Assembly: GCF_021245735.1 (NCBI RefSeq)
Contig: NZ_JAJISB010000020.1
Location: forward strand, 1 to 64,000
Length of the DNA: 64,000 bases
Origin: Brevibacillus daliensis
GTDB taxonomy: Bacteria; Bacillota; Bacilli; Brevibacillales; Brevibacillaceae
Direction of reading: 5' to 3'
Below the pieces are notes generated by a model. It did no database searches, was not told where the DNA came from, and saw nothing but the letters and a program-made list of their open reading frames with translations. The position numbers and the translations under genes are program-made. Shown here in pieces: positions 50,583-58,465 of the stretch (positions within the stretch are counted from its first letter, which is position 1; every line of letters starts with the position of its first letter).

Positions 50583-50954
50583 ATGGCAACAGCTACAAAT
50601 GTAGGTAAATTAACTTTCTTCACATACCCTAGCTGTACTTCCTGTCGCAAGGCAAAGGCATGGTTGGCTGAAAATGGAGTTAATTATGAAGAACGTCACC
50701 TTTTTAAAAACCCACCAAGCGTTAGTGAGTTGTTAGAAATTGCCAAGATGACTTCTAGTGGATTAGATGAATTGCTGTCCACGCGCAGTCAAAAGTTTAA
50801 AGAACTGGACATGGACATCAATGATCTAACAGTCTCTGAACTGCTGGAACTTTTGAGCGAAGACCCAGCATTATTGAAGCGTCCAATTTTGACAGATGGC
50901 GAACACCTGATTGTGGGCTACAACCAATCTGCTATGAAAGAATTCTTTTTATAA
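50583..50954 (+). CDS. mgsR: Spx/MgsR-family (ArsC-fold) regulatory protein
   Basis: This 123-aa thioredoxin-fold protein belongs to the ArsC/Spx/MgsR group. The redox switch CTSC is at Cys18-Cys21 (TYPSCTSCRKAKAWL), followed by GVNYEERHLFKNPPSVSELLEI and near the end LKRPILTDGEHLIVGYN. In B. subtilis MgsR (YqgZ), encoded near yqgX and yqgY, modulates part of the general stress response through RNA polymerase; the same neighbourhood supports that name, though Spx and arsenate reductase relatives look similar. GGAGGAATGA precedes the ATG. Confidence 0.8.
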   Translation: MATATNVGKLTFFTYPSCTSCRKAKAWLAENGVNYEERHLFKNPPSVSELLEIAKMTSSGLDELLSTRSQKFKELDMDINDLTVSELLELLSEDPALLKRPILTDGEHLIVGYNQSAMKEFFL

Positions 50955-50994
50955 GCGTTTTTGTCAGTTATGAAAAGGTTTCTTATTTATCATT

Positions 50995-51079
50995 TTACAA
51001 AATGTCCAAGGGATGGCAATAGTAAAACTGCTTTCTAGCACATTTGGGTATATGTTCCATTTTTTCGGACATTTTGTAA
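50995..51079. repeat. 85-bp unit with perfect 13-bp inverted ends
   Basis: TTACAAAATGTCC and its exact reverse complement are 59 bp apart. The interior has no ORF. No second copy was noticed in the window. Confidence 0.55.
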
Positions 51080-51174
51080 TTTTCTTATATTTAACAATCT
51101 GTCGGTGCAATCATTTTTTGATATTTATTAGGTATATGATGAGTTGCTTGTACATGTTCATATAAATTAATATT

Positions 51175-51217
51175 GCCAGTCTGTAGCGATGAAGTAGGCT
51201 ACAGACTGGCTTTTGTT
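51175..51217 (+). terminator. Rho-independent terminator
   Basis: GCCAGTCTGTAGC pairs perfectly with GCTACAGACTGGC, followed by TTTTGTTT. It lies 220 bases after mgsR and may end its transcript. Confidence 0.88.
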
Positions 51218-51269
51218 TCTGTCAGGATGCTTGAACTTCGCAGAGTTACCCCGTTTTGATAGATAACTG

Positions 51270-51596
51270 TTAAAAGAAATATCGTAGCAACATCATTGAA
51301 AGAATGCCTACGACGACTGTTCCCATTAAGCTACGTGTAAAAATGGCTACAAGGAAAGTAGGTAAAGCAGCAAATAGTTCTAGGTTGCTCATGATAGGTG
51401 TTAGGTTATTTCCTTTTACCAGCAGTTCTTGGCCGATTAACGCAGCCATAACGGCAATGGGTACGTAATGCAACCAGCGCATTCCCCAATCTGGTATATT
51501 CATGCGACTTAACACCATGAGAGGTAACACTCGTGGAATGAATGTAACCAGTGCCGACCCTGCAATTATTAAAAAAATGTCCCACCTTATTTCCAT
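51270..51596 (-). CDS. azlD: Branched-chain amino-acid exporter subunit AzlD
   Basis: This 108-aa membrane protein has about four hydrophobic segments and the AzlD pattern SALVTFIPRVLPLMVLSRMNIPDW and WLHYVPIAVMAALIGQELL. With AzlC it forms a two-component exporter for branched-chain amino acids (leucine analogue resistance in B. subtilis). Its start overlaps the azlC end by 10 bp, so the two are translationally coupled. Confidence 0.9.
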   Translation of the reverse strand: MEIRWDIFLIIAGSALVTFIPRVLPLMVLSRMNIPDWGMRWLHYVPIAVMAALIGQELLVKGNNLTPIMSNLELFAALPTFLVAIFTRSLMGTVVVGILSMMLLRYFF

Positions 51597-52318
51597 TTTT
51601 CTATCACCATCCCTATTGTTGCTGCGCCTATAGTTGCAACGATGATTCCTACACTTCCCGAAGAGATAAGGCTTATACCAACTCCAATCACTACTGCTGC
51701 TACAGCCACCAGCGTGTCACGTAACAACTGATTGCGGCTTGCCATTTGTAGAACTAACAAACCAATAAACATAGCAGACAAGGCAAAGTCGAGACCAAAT
51801 TGTTCAGGGTTTTCTATCCAGTGACCAAAATATGCTCCAGCCATATTTGCAAGGAACCAGTTGAGATATGCCGTCACATTCAGACCATGCATCCATTTTT
51901 CGCTTAGTGAGGTTTTTCCAACAGCCTGATTAATAGCTACTCCAAAGGATTCATCAGTAAGTAAAGAGCCAATTAGCATGTTCCGCAAAGGGGGAAGATG
52001 CTTGAAGTAGGGAGAAAGTGCAGCACTTAACAGAAGATGCCGAAGATTCACAAAAAATATCGTAAATATAATGGCAGTTACCGATGCTTGGGCAGCAAGC
52101 ATTCCAGCGGCGATAAATTGAGCTGAGCCTGCATAGAGCAAGAGGCTTAACATAGCGATTTCTACAATGCTGAGTCCTGCCGTTTTTTCTACGACCCCTG
52201 CCGCAAACCCAATACTTAAATAACCCAATAAAGTAGGAACACAATCTTTTATCCCTTGTACAAAGCTATCTTCATCCTTATTCAATTTTCCCGTTTTTAA
52301 AAGAAGTTCTTTTGGCAT
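51587..52318 (-). CDS. azlC: Branched-chain amino-acid exporter subunit AzlC
   Basis: This 243-aa membrane protein has about seven hydrophobic segments and AzlC signatures: CVPTLLGYLSIGFAAGVV near residue 27, LLLYAGSAQFIAAGML, FFVNLRHLLLSAALSPY and LLTDESFGVAI. It is the large partner of AzlD. The N-terminal 25 residues are polar. AAAGGA precedes the ATG. The leucine-degradation genes 2 kb away make a link with branched-chain amino-acid balance plausible, but they are separately transcribed. Confidence 0.92.
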   Translation of the reverse strand: MPKELLLKTGKLNKDEDSFVQGIKDCVPTLLGYLSIGFAAGVVEKTAGLSIVEIAMLSLLLYAGSAQFIAAGMLAAQASVTAIIFTIFFVNLRHLLLSAALSPYFKHLPPLRNMLIGSLLTDESFGVAINQAVGKTSLSEKWMHGLNVTAYLNWFLANMAGAYFGHWIENPEQFGLDFALSAMFIGLLVLQMASRNQLLRDTLVAVAAVVIGVGISLISSGSVGIIVATIGAATIGMVIEKWK

Positions 52319-52536
52319 ACGAATATCCTTTCTATTATGTAAAAGTTGGCAAGCCTCTCATTTTATTAGCGAGGTGCTTGTACCAGGGACAAGGTGCTAG
52401 GCAAAATAGAATCCTTTCGTTTAATTCTGTACATGCTTGGAGATACTTTTTTCTAGTATATGCGATTCTACAAGAATAGGGAAAAGCATAGAATGGAATA
52501 TCACGTTCTTATCAGTAAACGGGAGGGACTATATAT

Positions 52537-53283
52537 ATGGTAGCTTCGAGACAAGATGCTTGGACTGAAGATGATGATTTAGTATTGGCTGAAGTCACAC
52601 TTCGCCATATCAGAGAGGGTGGGACACAGCTTGCTGCTTTTGAAGAAGTAGGACAAAGGCTGGGACGAACTGCAGCTGCATGCGGATTTCGCTGGAATAG
52701 CACGGTTCGCAAACAATATGATGCGGCAATTGCTATTGCAAAAACACAGCGACAACAATTGAAAAAATCAGGAAGAATCCAGCAAACTGTTCACTTGCAT
52801 GAAGAAGTACAGGTGATTGATACCTTTGAAGAGAAAGAAGAAAGCGTAGTGATGAAAGTAGAAGAACCTGAAAAGAACCCGGTCACGGCAGAAGGTCTGA
52901 TCCCACCATTATTTAGCGAACAGGAATTGGCAGTTTTTTCCCATGCCATTGCTCCTTCTCTGGGTTCAGAGGTTTCCAAAACTCCATCTGAACAACAGGT
53001 CGAATCTGCCATTCGTGTACTGGGAGGATTTAAAGACGTACTGCGTAAACATAAACATTTAGAAAAAGAGTTGGAAAATCGGGAACGTGAAGTAAAAGAA
53101 TTACGTGCAATCAACCAGAAGTTGAAAAAAGAGGTAGAGGATTCTGTAGGTGTTAATAATGATTACAAAGCATTGTTGCAGATTATGGACCGAGCACGTA
53201 GATTGGCGTTCCTAAAAGAGGAAGAGAATCAAAAGCCGGTTTTTAAGATGGACCAGAACGGTAATCTGGAACGTGTTGAGTAA
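52537..53283 (+). CDS. ylbO: RsfA-family prespore regulator (YlbO-like)
   Basis: This 248-aa protein has an N-terminal Myb/SANT-like helix-turn-helix (RQDAWTEDDDLVLAEVTLRHIREGGTQLAAFEEVGQRLGRTAAACGFRWNSTVRKQY), nearly the RsfA/YlbO consensus, and a C-terminal coiled coil (LEKELENREREVKELRAINQKLKKEVED). RsfA-type proteins modulate sigma-F/sigma-G dependent genes in the forespore. GGGAGGG precedes the ATG. As in B. subtilis, ylbP is adjacent and convergent. Confidence 0.9.
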   Translation: MVASRQDAWTEDDDLVLAEVTLRHIREGGTQLAAFEEVGQRLGRTAAACGFRWNSTVRKQYDAAIAIAKTQRQQLKKSGRIQQTVHLHEEVQVIDTFEEKEESVVMKVEEPEKNPVTAEGLIPPLFSEQELAVFSHAIAPSLGSEVSKTPSEQQVESAIRVLGGFKDVLRKHKHLEKELENREREVKELRAINQKLKKEVEDSVGVNNDYKALLQIMDRARRLAFLKEEENQKPVFKMDQNGNLERVE

Positions 53284-53302
53284 AGCAACGGGAATAATAG
53301 TA

Positions 53303-53335
53303 GAAAAGCTGACCTTTAACGGGGCCAGCTTTTTT
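53303..53335 (+). terminator. Terminator of ylbO
   Basis: AAAAGCTG and CAGCTTTT pair, with ACC/GGG inside, followed by T residues. Confidence 0.75.
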
Positions 53336-53396
53336 CCTGTATCAGAACGTATAAACTTCGAGGAGTATTTTCTGTAAGCTTGATTATAGGTGATTC

Positions 53397-53864
53397 CTAG
53401 TCTTGCAGACCGACAGTTGTTGGAAGCCAGACATAAGGGTTTTCACCGCGATCACGCACTGGATTATATCTAACAGGGAAAAAGCTCATTTTCTTCCAAA
53501 AATCTTCTGCGCGGCAACGAGAATTTGTTTTAATAGGCAGTCCAAAGCTTTTTGCGTGTTTTACAAGGGCAGTACCATAATCTTTTTCACGGTAATCTGG
53601 AAGAACTTCCAGCTTCCACAGCTCATAATATTCTTGTGATGGATTGAAGTAGCGGTCATATTTTGCATCAATTTTGTACAAACTCATGCGGGCAACAAGC
53701 CGATCCTCATGATAGATACCATAAAAGGGAGATTCAGAATCATTTTCGATAATATTTGCCTGCAAATCATCCTTCATGGATAGTTCTTCCAAGCCGTATT
53801 CGCGAAATGTTTTGAACTCTTCTAATGTTTTATAATTAATATGCAAGCGTTTTACTTCGTACAT
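53397..53864 (-). CDS. ylbP: N-acetyltransferase YlbP (GNAT family)
   Basis: This 155-aa protein matches YlbP: YEVKRLHINYKTLEEFKTFREYGLEELSMKDDLQANIIENDSESPFYGIYH, then YYELWKLEVLPDYREKDYGTALVKHAKSFGLPIKTNSRCRAEDFWKKMSFFPVRY. The acetyl-CoA loop is the degenerate YREKDYG. The substrate is unknown. It converges with ylbO, as in B. subtilis, supporting the name. Confidence 0.88.
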   Translation of the reverse strand: MYEVKRLHINYKTLEEFKTFREYGLEELSMKDDLQANIIENDSESPFYGIYHEDRLVARMSLYKIDAKYDRYFNPSQEYYELWKLEVLPDYREKDYGTALVKHAKSFGLPIKTNSRCRAEDFWKKMSFFPVRYNPVRDRGENPYVWLPTTVGLQD

Positions 53865-54051
53865 AATAACAGCCCCCTGTCATCAAATAACATCTGCCTT
53901 ACCATTATACACAAGAATAACCAGATGTGGGCAACTTGAATTTCAGATAAGTTTTTCTGTTTGTTTTTTTTATAAAAATAGGAAAAATACAAAATGTTGC
54001 TGGTGAATTTTTTGTAGAAATGGCAAAATAAAGAAGAAAGGAGGGGATGGC

Positions 54052-55398
54052 TTGAAAAAAGTACTAATCGCCAATCGTGGGGAAATTGCCCGGCGAATTA
54101 TTGTAACACTGAATAAGATGAATATTGCTACAGTAGCGGTATATTCGGAAGCAGACCAATCATCACTGTTTGTCAAGGAAGCAGATGAGGCAATTCTTAT
54201 CGGGCCACCTCCCGTAGCGCAAAGCTACCTGAACATGGAAGCCATCATAGCGGCATGCAAAGAAACCGGAGCAGATGCGATCCATCCCGGATACGGTCTG
54301 TTATCTGAAAATGCAAGGTTTGCCAGTCGATGTGCAGAAGAGGGGATCTTATTTATCGGGCCTTCGGAAGAGGTTATTGCTCAGATGGGTGACAAAATGA
54401 TCGCCAGAAATGTCATGCAACTAGCTGGAGTTCCGATAGTGCCTGGAACAGAGGGTGAAATCACCACTTTGGATGATGCCGTAGAACAGGCAAATCGAAT
54501 TGGATATCCTGTCATGTTAAAAGCAAGTGCAGGTGGCGGGGGAATCGGAATGCAGGTCTGTCACTCAGATGAGGATGTTCTTGCAGCGTTTCAAACAGCA
54601 AAAGGGAGAGCAAAGGCATATTTTGGTAACGATTCCATGTTCATAGAAAAATATGTTGAAAGTCCGCATCACATAGAGGTTCAACTGTTGGCAGATCAAC
54701 ATGGAACAGTTATTCATCTGTTGGAACGCGATTGTTCTATTCAGAGGCGACATCAAAAAGTGATAGAAGAAAGTCCGTCTCCATTTCTTGATGATACCAC
54801 TAGACATCATATTTGTATGGCAGCCGTTTCTGCGGCTAAAGCTGTGGGCTATACAGGTGCGGGAACAGTGGAATTTATTATGGACAAGGAACGTAATTTT
54901 TATTTTTTAGAGATGAATACAAGGCTGCAGGTTGAGCATGGGGTAACGGAAGAGTTAATTGATGTAGATCTGGTTGAATGGCAGATCCGAATTGCTCAGG
55001 GTGAAAAGCTACGCTTCGTCCAACAAGATATAGCTCCAAAGCGACATGTAATAGAGTTACGTATTTACGCAGAAGATCCCATTACCTTTTTCCCTTCTCC
55101 AGGGACGATTACAGTCTACGAAAAGCCAGTGGGCGAAGGCATCCGTGTCGATGATGCTATACATGTAGGTTCAAGCGTATCCCCCTATTATGATCCCATG
55201 ATTGCCAAATTAATTGTATCCAGAGATTCAAGAGAGGAAGCGTGTGGGCTTGCGTTACAATCACTTAACGCATATCAGATTGAAGGGATAAAAACGAACA
55301 TACCAGCACTTAAGGAAGTACTGTCACATCCTGAGTTTAGGCAAGGAGTTTACGATACGCATTTTATTTCAAGTATTCGACAATCTCAAAGGGGGTAA
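54052..55398 (+). CDS. yngH: Acyl-CoA carboxylase biotin carboxylase subunit (YngH/AccC-like)
   Basis: This 448-aa ATP-grasp enzyme carboxylates biotin with bicarbonate and ATP. MKKVLIANRGEIARRI opens the N-domain; KASAGGGGIGMQ (159-170) is the glycine-rich ATP loop; EMNTRLQVEHGVTEELID carries the catalytic Glu and Arg. The usual EHPVTE is EHGVTE here. With the small carrier, HMG-CoA lyase and YngE-like beta subunit that follow, it is most likely the alpha subunit of methylcrotonyl-CoA carboxylase in leucine breakdown rather than fatty-acid AccC. TTG 54052 follows AGGAGGGGA. Confidence 0.9.
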   Translation: MKKVLIANRGEIARRIIVTLNKMNIATVAVYSEADQSSLFVKEADEAILIGPPPVAQSYLNMEAIIAACKETGADAIHPGYGLLSENARFASRCAEEGILFIGPSEEVIAQMGDKMIARNVMQLAGVPIVPGTEGEITTLDDAVEQANRIGYPVMLKASAGGGGIGMQVCHSDEDVLAAFQTAKGRAKAYFGNDSMFIEKYVESPHHIEVQLLADQHGTVIHLLERDCSIQRRHQKVIEESPSPFLDDTTRHHICMAAVSAAKAVGYTGAGTVEFIMDKERNFYFLEMNTRLQVEHGVTEELIDVDLVEWQIRIAQGEKLRFVQQDIAPKRHVIELRIYAEDPITFFPSPGTITVYEKPVGEGIRVDDAIHVGSSVSPYYDPMIAKLIVSRDSREEACGLALQSLNAYQIEGIKTNIPALKEVLSHPEFRQGVYDTHFISSIRQSQRG

Positions 55399-55404
55399 TA
55401 AATC

Positions 55405-55617
55405 ATGAAACAAGTACGTGCGACAATGGCAGGGACTATTTTACGGTTATTGGTGGATACAGGTAATGAGATAGAGTCGGGTGCAGATGTAATCGTGCTC
55501 GAATCCATGAAAATGGAGGTTCCTATGGCAACGGAATCCGCAGGAAAGGTTACTTCTGTAAAGGTGCAAATTGGAGATTTTGTAAATGAAGGTGATGTAT
55601 TGGTTGAACTGGAGTAA
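55405..55617 (+). CDS. yngHB: Biotin carboxyl carrier protein of the acyl-CoA carboxylase (YngHB-like)
   Basis: This 70-aa domain-only protein is the free-standing biotin carrier. The attachment motif ESMKMEVP (Lys at about 36) is intact, and IEVGDxV-like turns (GNEIESGADV, GDFVNEGDVLVELE) frame the lipoyl/biotinyl fold. It begins six bases after yngH, so the two are coupled. B. subtilis has the same split arrangement. Confidence 0.93.
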   Translation: MKQVRATMAGTILRLLVDTGNEIESGADVIVLESMKMEVPMATESAGKVTSVKVQIGDFVNEGDVLVELE

Positions 55618-55634
55618 AGTTGTGATTTCATTCT

Positions 55635-55646
55635 GAACGATCGTTC
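55635..55646. promoter_or_regulatory. Perfect palindrome, possible TetR-family operator
   Basis: GAACGATCGTTC lies between the biotin carrier and yngG genes. Palindromes of this kind are typical TetR-family sites. No TetR gene is in the window. Confidence 0.4.
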
Positions 55647-55690
55647 GGTTAGGGATAATAATCTCTCGGATAATAAGGGAGGTCGTCTAT

Positions 55691-56575
55691 ATGTTTATTA
55701 CCGTATATGAGGTAGGACCTCGTGACGGATTACAAAATGAGCAGATTGCAATCAACGTAGAGGATAAGATCCATTTAATCAGGTTGTTGTCAAAAGCAGG
55801 GCTACAAAACATTGAGGTTACCTCCCTTGTACATCCAAAATGGATTCCGCCGCTTGCGGACGCTACAGAGGTGCTGAAAGGAATTTCTCAAGATGATAAG
55901 ACGCAATATTCCGTTCTTGTTCCGAATCTGCGCGGTCTTGAGCGTTTACAAGACAATCAGGTACAGGAGGTTGCCCTGTTTCTCTCAGCTAGCGAGACAC
56001 ATAATCAAAAAAATACGAACAAGAGCAGAGTAGAAAGCTTGCACGCATTGAGAGAAACGGCATATATAGCCACGAAGAGAGGCTTTCGTCTACGAGGCTA
56101 CGTATCTACGGTATTTGGATGTCCCTATGAGGGCGATGTTTCCCTTGCCGATACAAGATGGCTGATTCAGGAGCTTTTTGACATGGGCGTATCCCAAATC
56201 TCGATTGGAGATACGATTGGAGTAGCAACCCCCAAACAGGTACATGAGGTATTTTCTTCTCTTGTTACTACCTGGGGAAGTGATCGGTTTGCCGCTCATT
56301 TCCATGATACGAGGGGATCAGGTCTTGCCAATGTTGTAGCGGCGTTGCAAGAGGGAATCACTGTTTTTGACAGTTCCGTTGGGGGATTGGGTGGTTGTCC
56401 ATATGCCCCAGGTGCTGCTGGTAACATTGCGACGGAAGATTTGGTATATCTGCTAGAGGGAATGGGGTACGAGACTGGAATTGATATGTCTATTCTCCTT
56501 CGGGCAGGTCAATTTATTCAAGGTATTATTGGGAGAGAGCTCCCCTCCAAAATGTTGAAAACAATTGCGGGTTAA
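55691..56575 (+). CDS. yngG: Hydroxymethylglutaryl-CoA lyase (YngG)
   Basis: This 294-aa TIM-barrel lyase of the HMGL-like family splits HMG-CoA to acetoacetate and acetyl-CoA, the last step of leucine degradation. YEVGPRDGLQNE carries the metal-binding Asp and catalytic Arg; HFHDTRGSGLANV contains the metal His pair; the active-site loop Cys lies in GGLGGCPYAPGAAGN. Length matches bacterial enzymes. GGGAGGTCG precedes the ATG. A palindrome 45 bases upstream suggests its own regulation or a second promoter. Confidence 0.93.
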   Translation: MFITVYEVGPRDGLQNEQIAINVEDKIHLIRLLSKAGLQNIEVTSLVHPKWIPPLADATEVLKGISQDDKTQYSVLVPNLRGLERLQDNQVQEVALFLSASETHNQKNTNKSRVESLHALRETAYIATKRGFRLRGYVSTVFGCPYEGDVSLADTRWLIQELFDMGVSQISIGDTIGVATPKQVHEVFSSLVTTWGSDRFAAHFHDTRGSGLANVVAALQEGITVFDSSVGGLGGCPYAPGAAGNIATEDLVYLLEGMGYETGIDMSILLRAGQFIQGIIGRELPSKMLKTIAG

Positions 56576-56603
56576 CTGTGATAATTGGGAGGAGGAGGGT
56601 GTT

Positions 56604-56751
56604 ATGAGTATTCAATGGGAAAGGCTTCATGACCATGCAGCGTCCACATGTCTATAACTATCTGAATCTTTCCATTGATCTAACAATGTTCGACTGAAAG
56701 GTTTGGCAGCTTTTTTACGAAAAACGAGAACCTGTATATCGCGGGGAATAG
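56604..56751 (+). pseudogene. yngF: Remnant of yngF (methylglutaconyl-CoA hydratase / enoyl-CoA hydratase)
   Basis: Only the two ends survive. The start keeps GGGAGGAGGAGGG and MSIQWERLHDHAASTCL before a stop, like the family opening xIxWExxxDHAAxITLNRP. About 45 bases later comes GLAAFLRK and, after deletion of one A in frame, REPVYRGE and a stop, like the family ending GLxAFLEKRxPxFxGx. Some 700 bases are missing and the tail is frame-shifted. In B. subtilis yngF lies exactly here, between yngG and yngE. Motif-based; no search was run. Confidence 0.8.
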
Positions 56752-56774
56752 TTGAAGAAAGGAAGGCACCTTAT

Positions 56775-58316
56775 ATGAATCAATCATTATCAGATACATT
56801 ACGGGAGAGAGTGGAACAGATCAAACGAGGAGGAGACGAAAAATACCATCAAAAAGGACAGGAACAAGGAAAACTTTTTGTTCGAGATCGTCTTTCTTTG
56901 TTGTTTGATCAAGGCTCCTACAACATTGAAGACGGTCTGTTTGCCAATTGCAAGGAAAGTGACTTACCTGCAGATGGAGTCGTTACGGCAATAGGTAAGA
57001 TAAACGGACAACGTGTATGCGTTATGGCTAATGATTCAACAGTAAAAGCTGGATCATGGGGACAGCGAACCGTTGAGAAGATTATCCGTATTCAGGAGAC
57101 AGCAGAGAAACTTCGAGTTCCTCTCCTTTATCTGGTTGATTCTGCAGGAGCAAGAATCACTGACCAGTTACAAATGTTCCCCGGAAGACGCGGTGCCGGA
57201 AGAATCTTCTATAATCAGGTAAAGCTGTCAGGTAAAATTCCTCAGGTATGCATCTTGTTTGGTCCTTCTGCCGCAGGAGGAGCCTACATCCCTGCCTTTT
57301 GTGACATCGTGATCATGGTTGATAAAAATGCTAGTATGTATCTCGGTTCACCTAGAATGGCTGAGATGGTAATTGGAGAAAAGGTAACATTAGAAGAATT
57401 AGGCGGAGCAAGAATGCATTGCAGTGTAAGTGGCTGTGGCGATATGCTGGCACAAACTGAGCAGGAAGCCATAGATTTTGCACGTCGCTACCTCGGTTTT
57501 TTTCCGGGGAACTACAGCGAAAGTCCACCGTATGCAGTAGCCCAAGAGCCGCATGAACAAGCGAAGGATATCAATGGGATTGTCCCTGATAATCAAAATG
57601 CGCCATTTAATATGTATGACTTTATCGAGGCAGTAGTGGATAAAGACTCCTTTCTTGAGATAAAAAAATTATTTGCTCAAGAGCTAATAACGGGTCTAGC
57701 CCGTTTAGATGGCAAGCCAGTGGGGATTATTGCCAATCAGCCACGGGTAAAAGGCGGAGTTCTATTCGTTGATTCAGCAGACAAAGCATCACGGTTTATC
57801 AGCTTGTGTGATGCCTATCATATTCCGTTATTATTCTTAACCGATGTTCCTGGATTCATGATTGGTACAGCAGTGGAGCGAGCGGGAATTATCCGACATG
57901 GTGCCAAGATGATTTCTTCGATGTCAGAAGCAACCGTGCCGAAGGTCTCTGTGATTGTGCGCAAGGCTTATGGAGCGGGTCTTTATGCAATGGCTGGTCC
58001 TGCGTTTGAACCAGATGTATGTCTTGCATTACCACAAGCCCAAATCGCAGTAATGGGTCCAGAGGCAGCGGTAAATGCCGTTTATAGTAACAAGATTCAA
58101 GCTATAGAAGATCCTGCGGAGCGCCAAGCCTTTGTCATGGAAAAAAGGAAAGAGTATCAGGAGGATATTAATCTGTATCTGCTTGCATCTGAAATGATAG
58201 TGGACAGTATTGTAGAGCCGATGAATTTGCGAGAAGAGCTGATTAATCGTTTTGATGCCTATTCCAGCAAACAGCTTCTGTCTACAGATCGCAAGCATCC
58301 AGTATATCCGGTGTAA
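56775..58316 (+). CDS. yngE: Acyl-CoA carboxyltransferase subunit (YngE, methylcrotonyl/propionyl-CoA type)
   Basis: This 513-aa carboxyltransferase moves CO2 from biotin to an acyl-CoA. It carries both crotonase-like halves: LYLVDSAGARITDQLQMFPGRRGAGRIFYNQVKLSG and FGPSAAGGAYIPAFCD in the first, LLFLTDVPGFMIGTAVERAGIIRHGAKM and RKAYGAGLYAMAGPAFEPD in the second. With yngH, the biotin carrier and yngG it fits methylcrotonyl-CoA carboxylase; propionyl-CoA is an alternative. ATG 56775 follows GAAAGGAAGG; the frame upstream is the yngF remnant read out of phase. Confidence 0.92.
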   Translation: MNQSLSDTLRERVEQIKRGGDEKYHQKGQEQGKLFVRDRLSLLFDQGSYNIEDGLFANCKESDLPADGVVTAIGKINGQRVCVMANDSTVKAGSWGQRTVEKIIRIQETAEKLRVPLLYLVDSAGARITDQLQMFPGRRGAGRIFYNQVKLSGKIPQVCILFGPSAAGGAYIPAFCDIVIMVDKNASMYLGSPRMAEMVIGEKVTLEELGGARMHCSVSGCGDMLAQTEQEAIDFARRYLGFFPGNYSESPPYAVAQEPHEQAKDINGIVPDNQNAPFNMYDFIEAVVDKDSFLEIKKLFAQELITGLARLDGKPVGIIANQPRVKGGVLFVDSADKASRFISLCDAYHIPLLFLTDVPGFMIGTAVERAGIIRHGAKMISSMSEATVPKVSVIVRKAYGAGLYAMAGPAFEPDVCLALPQAQIAVMGPEAAVNAVYSNKIQAIEDPAERQAFVMEKRKEYQEDINLYLLASEMIVDSIVEPMNLREELINRFDAYSSKQLLSTDRKHPVYPV

Positions 58317-58322
58317 CAATTG

Positions 58323-58353
58323 GTTCGCCAGTTTCAGTCGTTGGGCTGGCGAA
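58323..58353 (+). terminator. Weak terminator-like hairpin after yngE
   Basis: TTCGCCAG pairs with CTGGCGAA over a 14-base loop, but no T tract follows. Confidence 0.4.
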
Positions 58354-58465
58354 CTAAGAAAATTTCCGAAAAATTGGACAAACCTTCGAAAATATTCTTC
58401 TTTTCCCATCTGTTTTTTGTTATTCTGAAAGTATACTTCGAGTGAACATAAAGGTTGGGAGTAGT

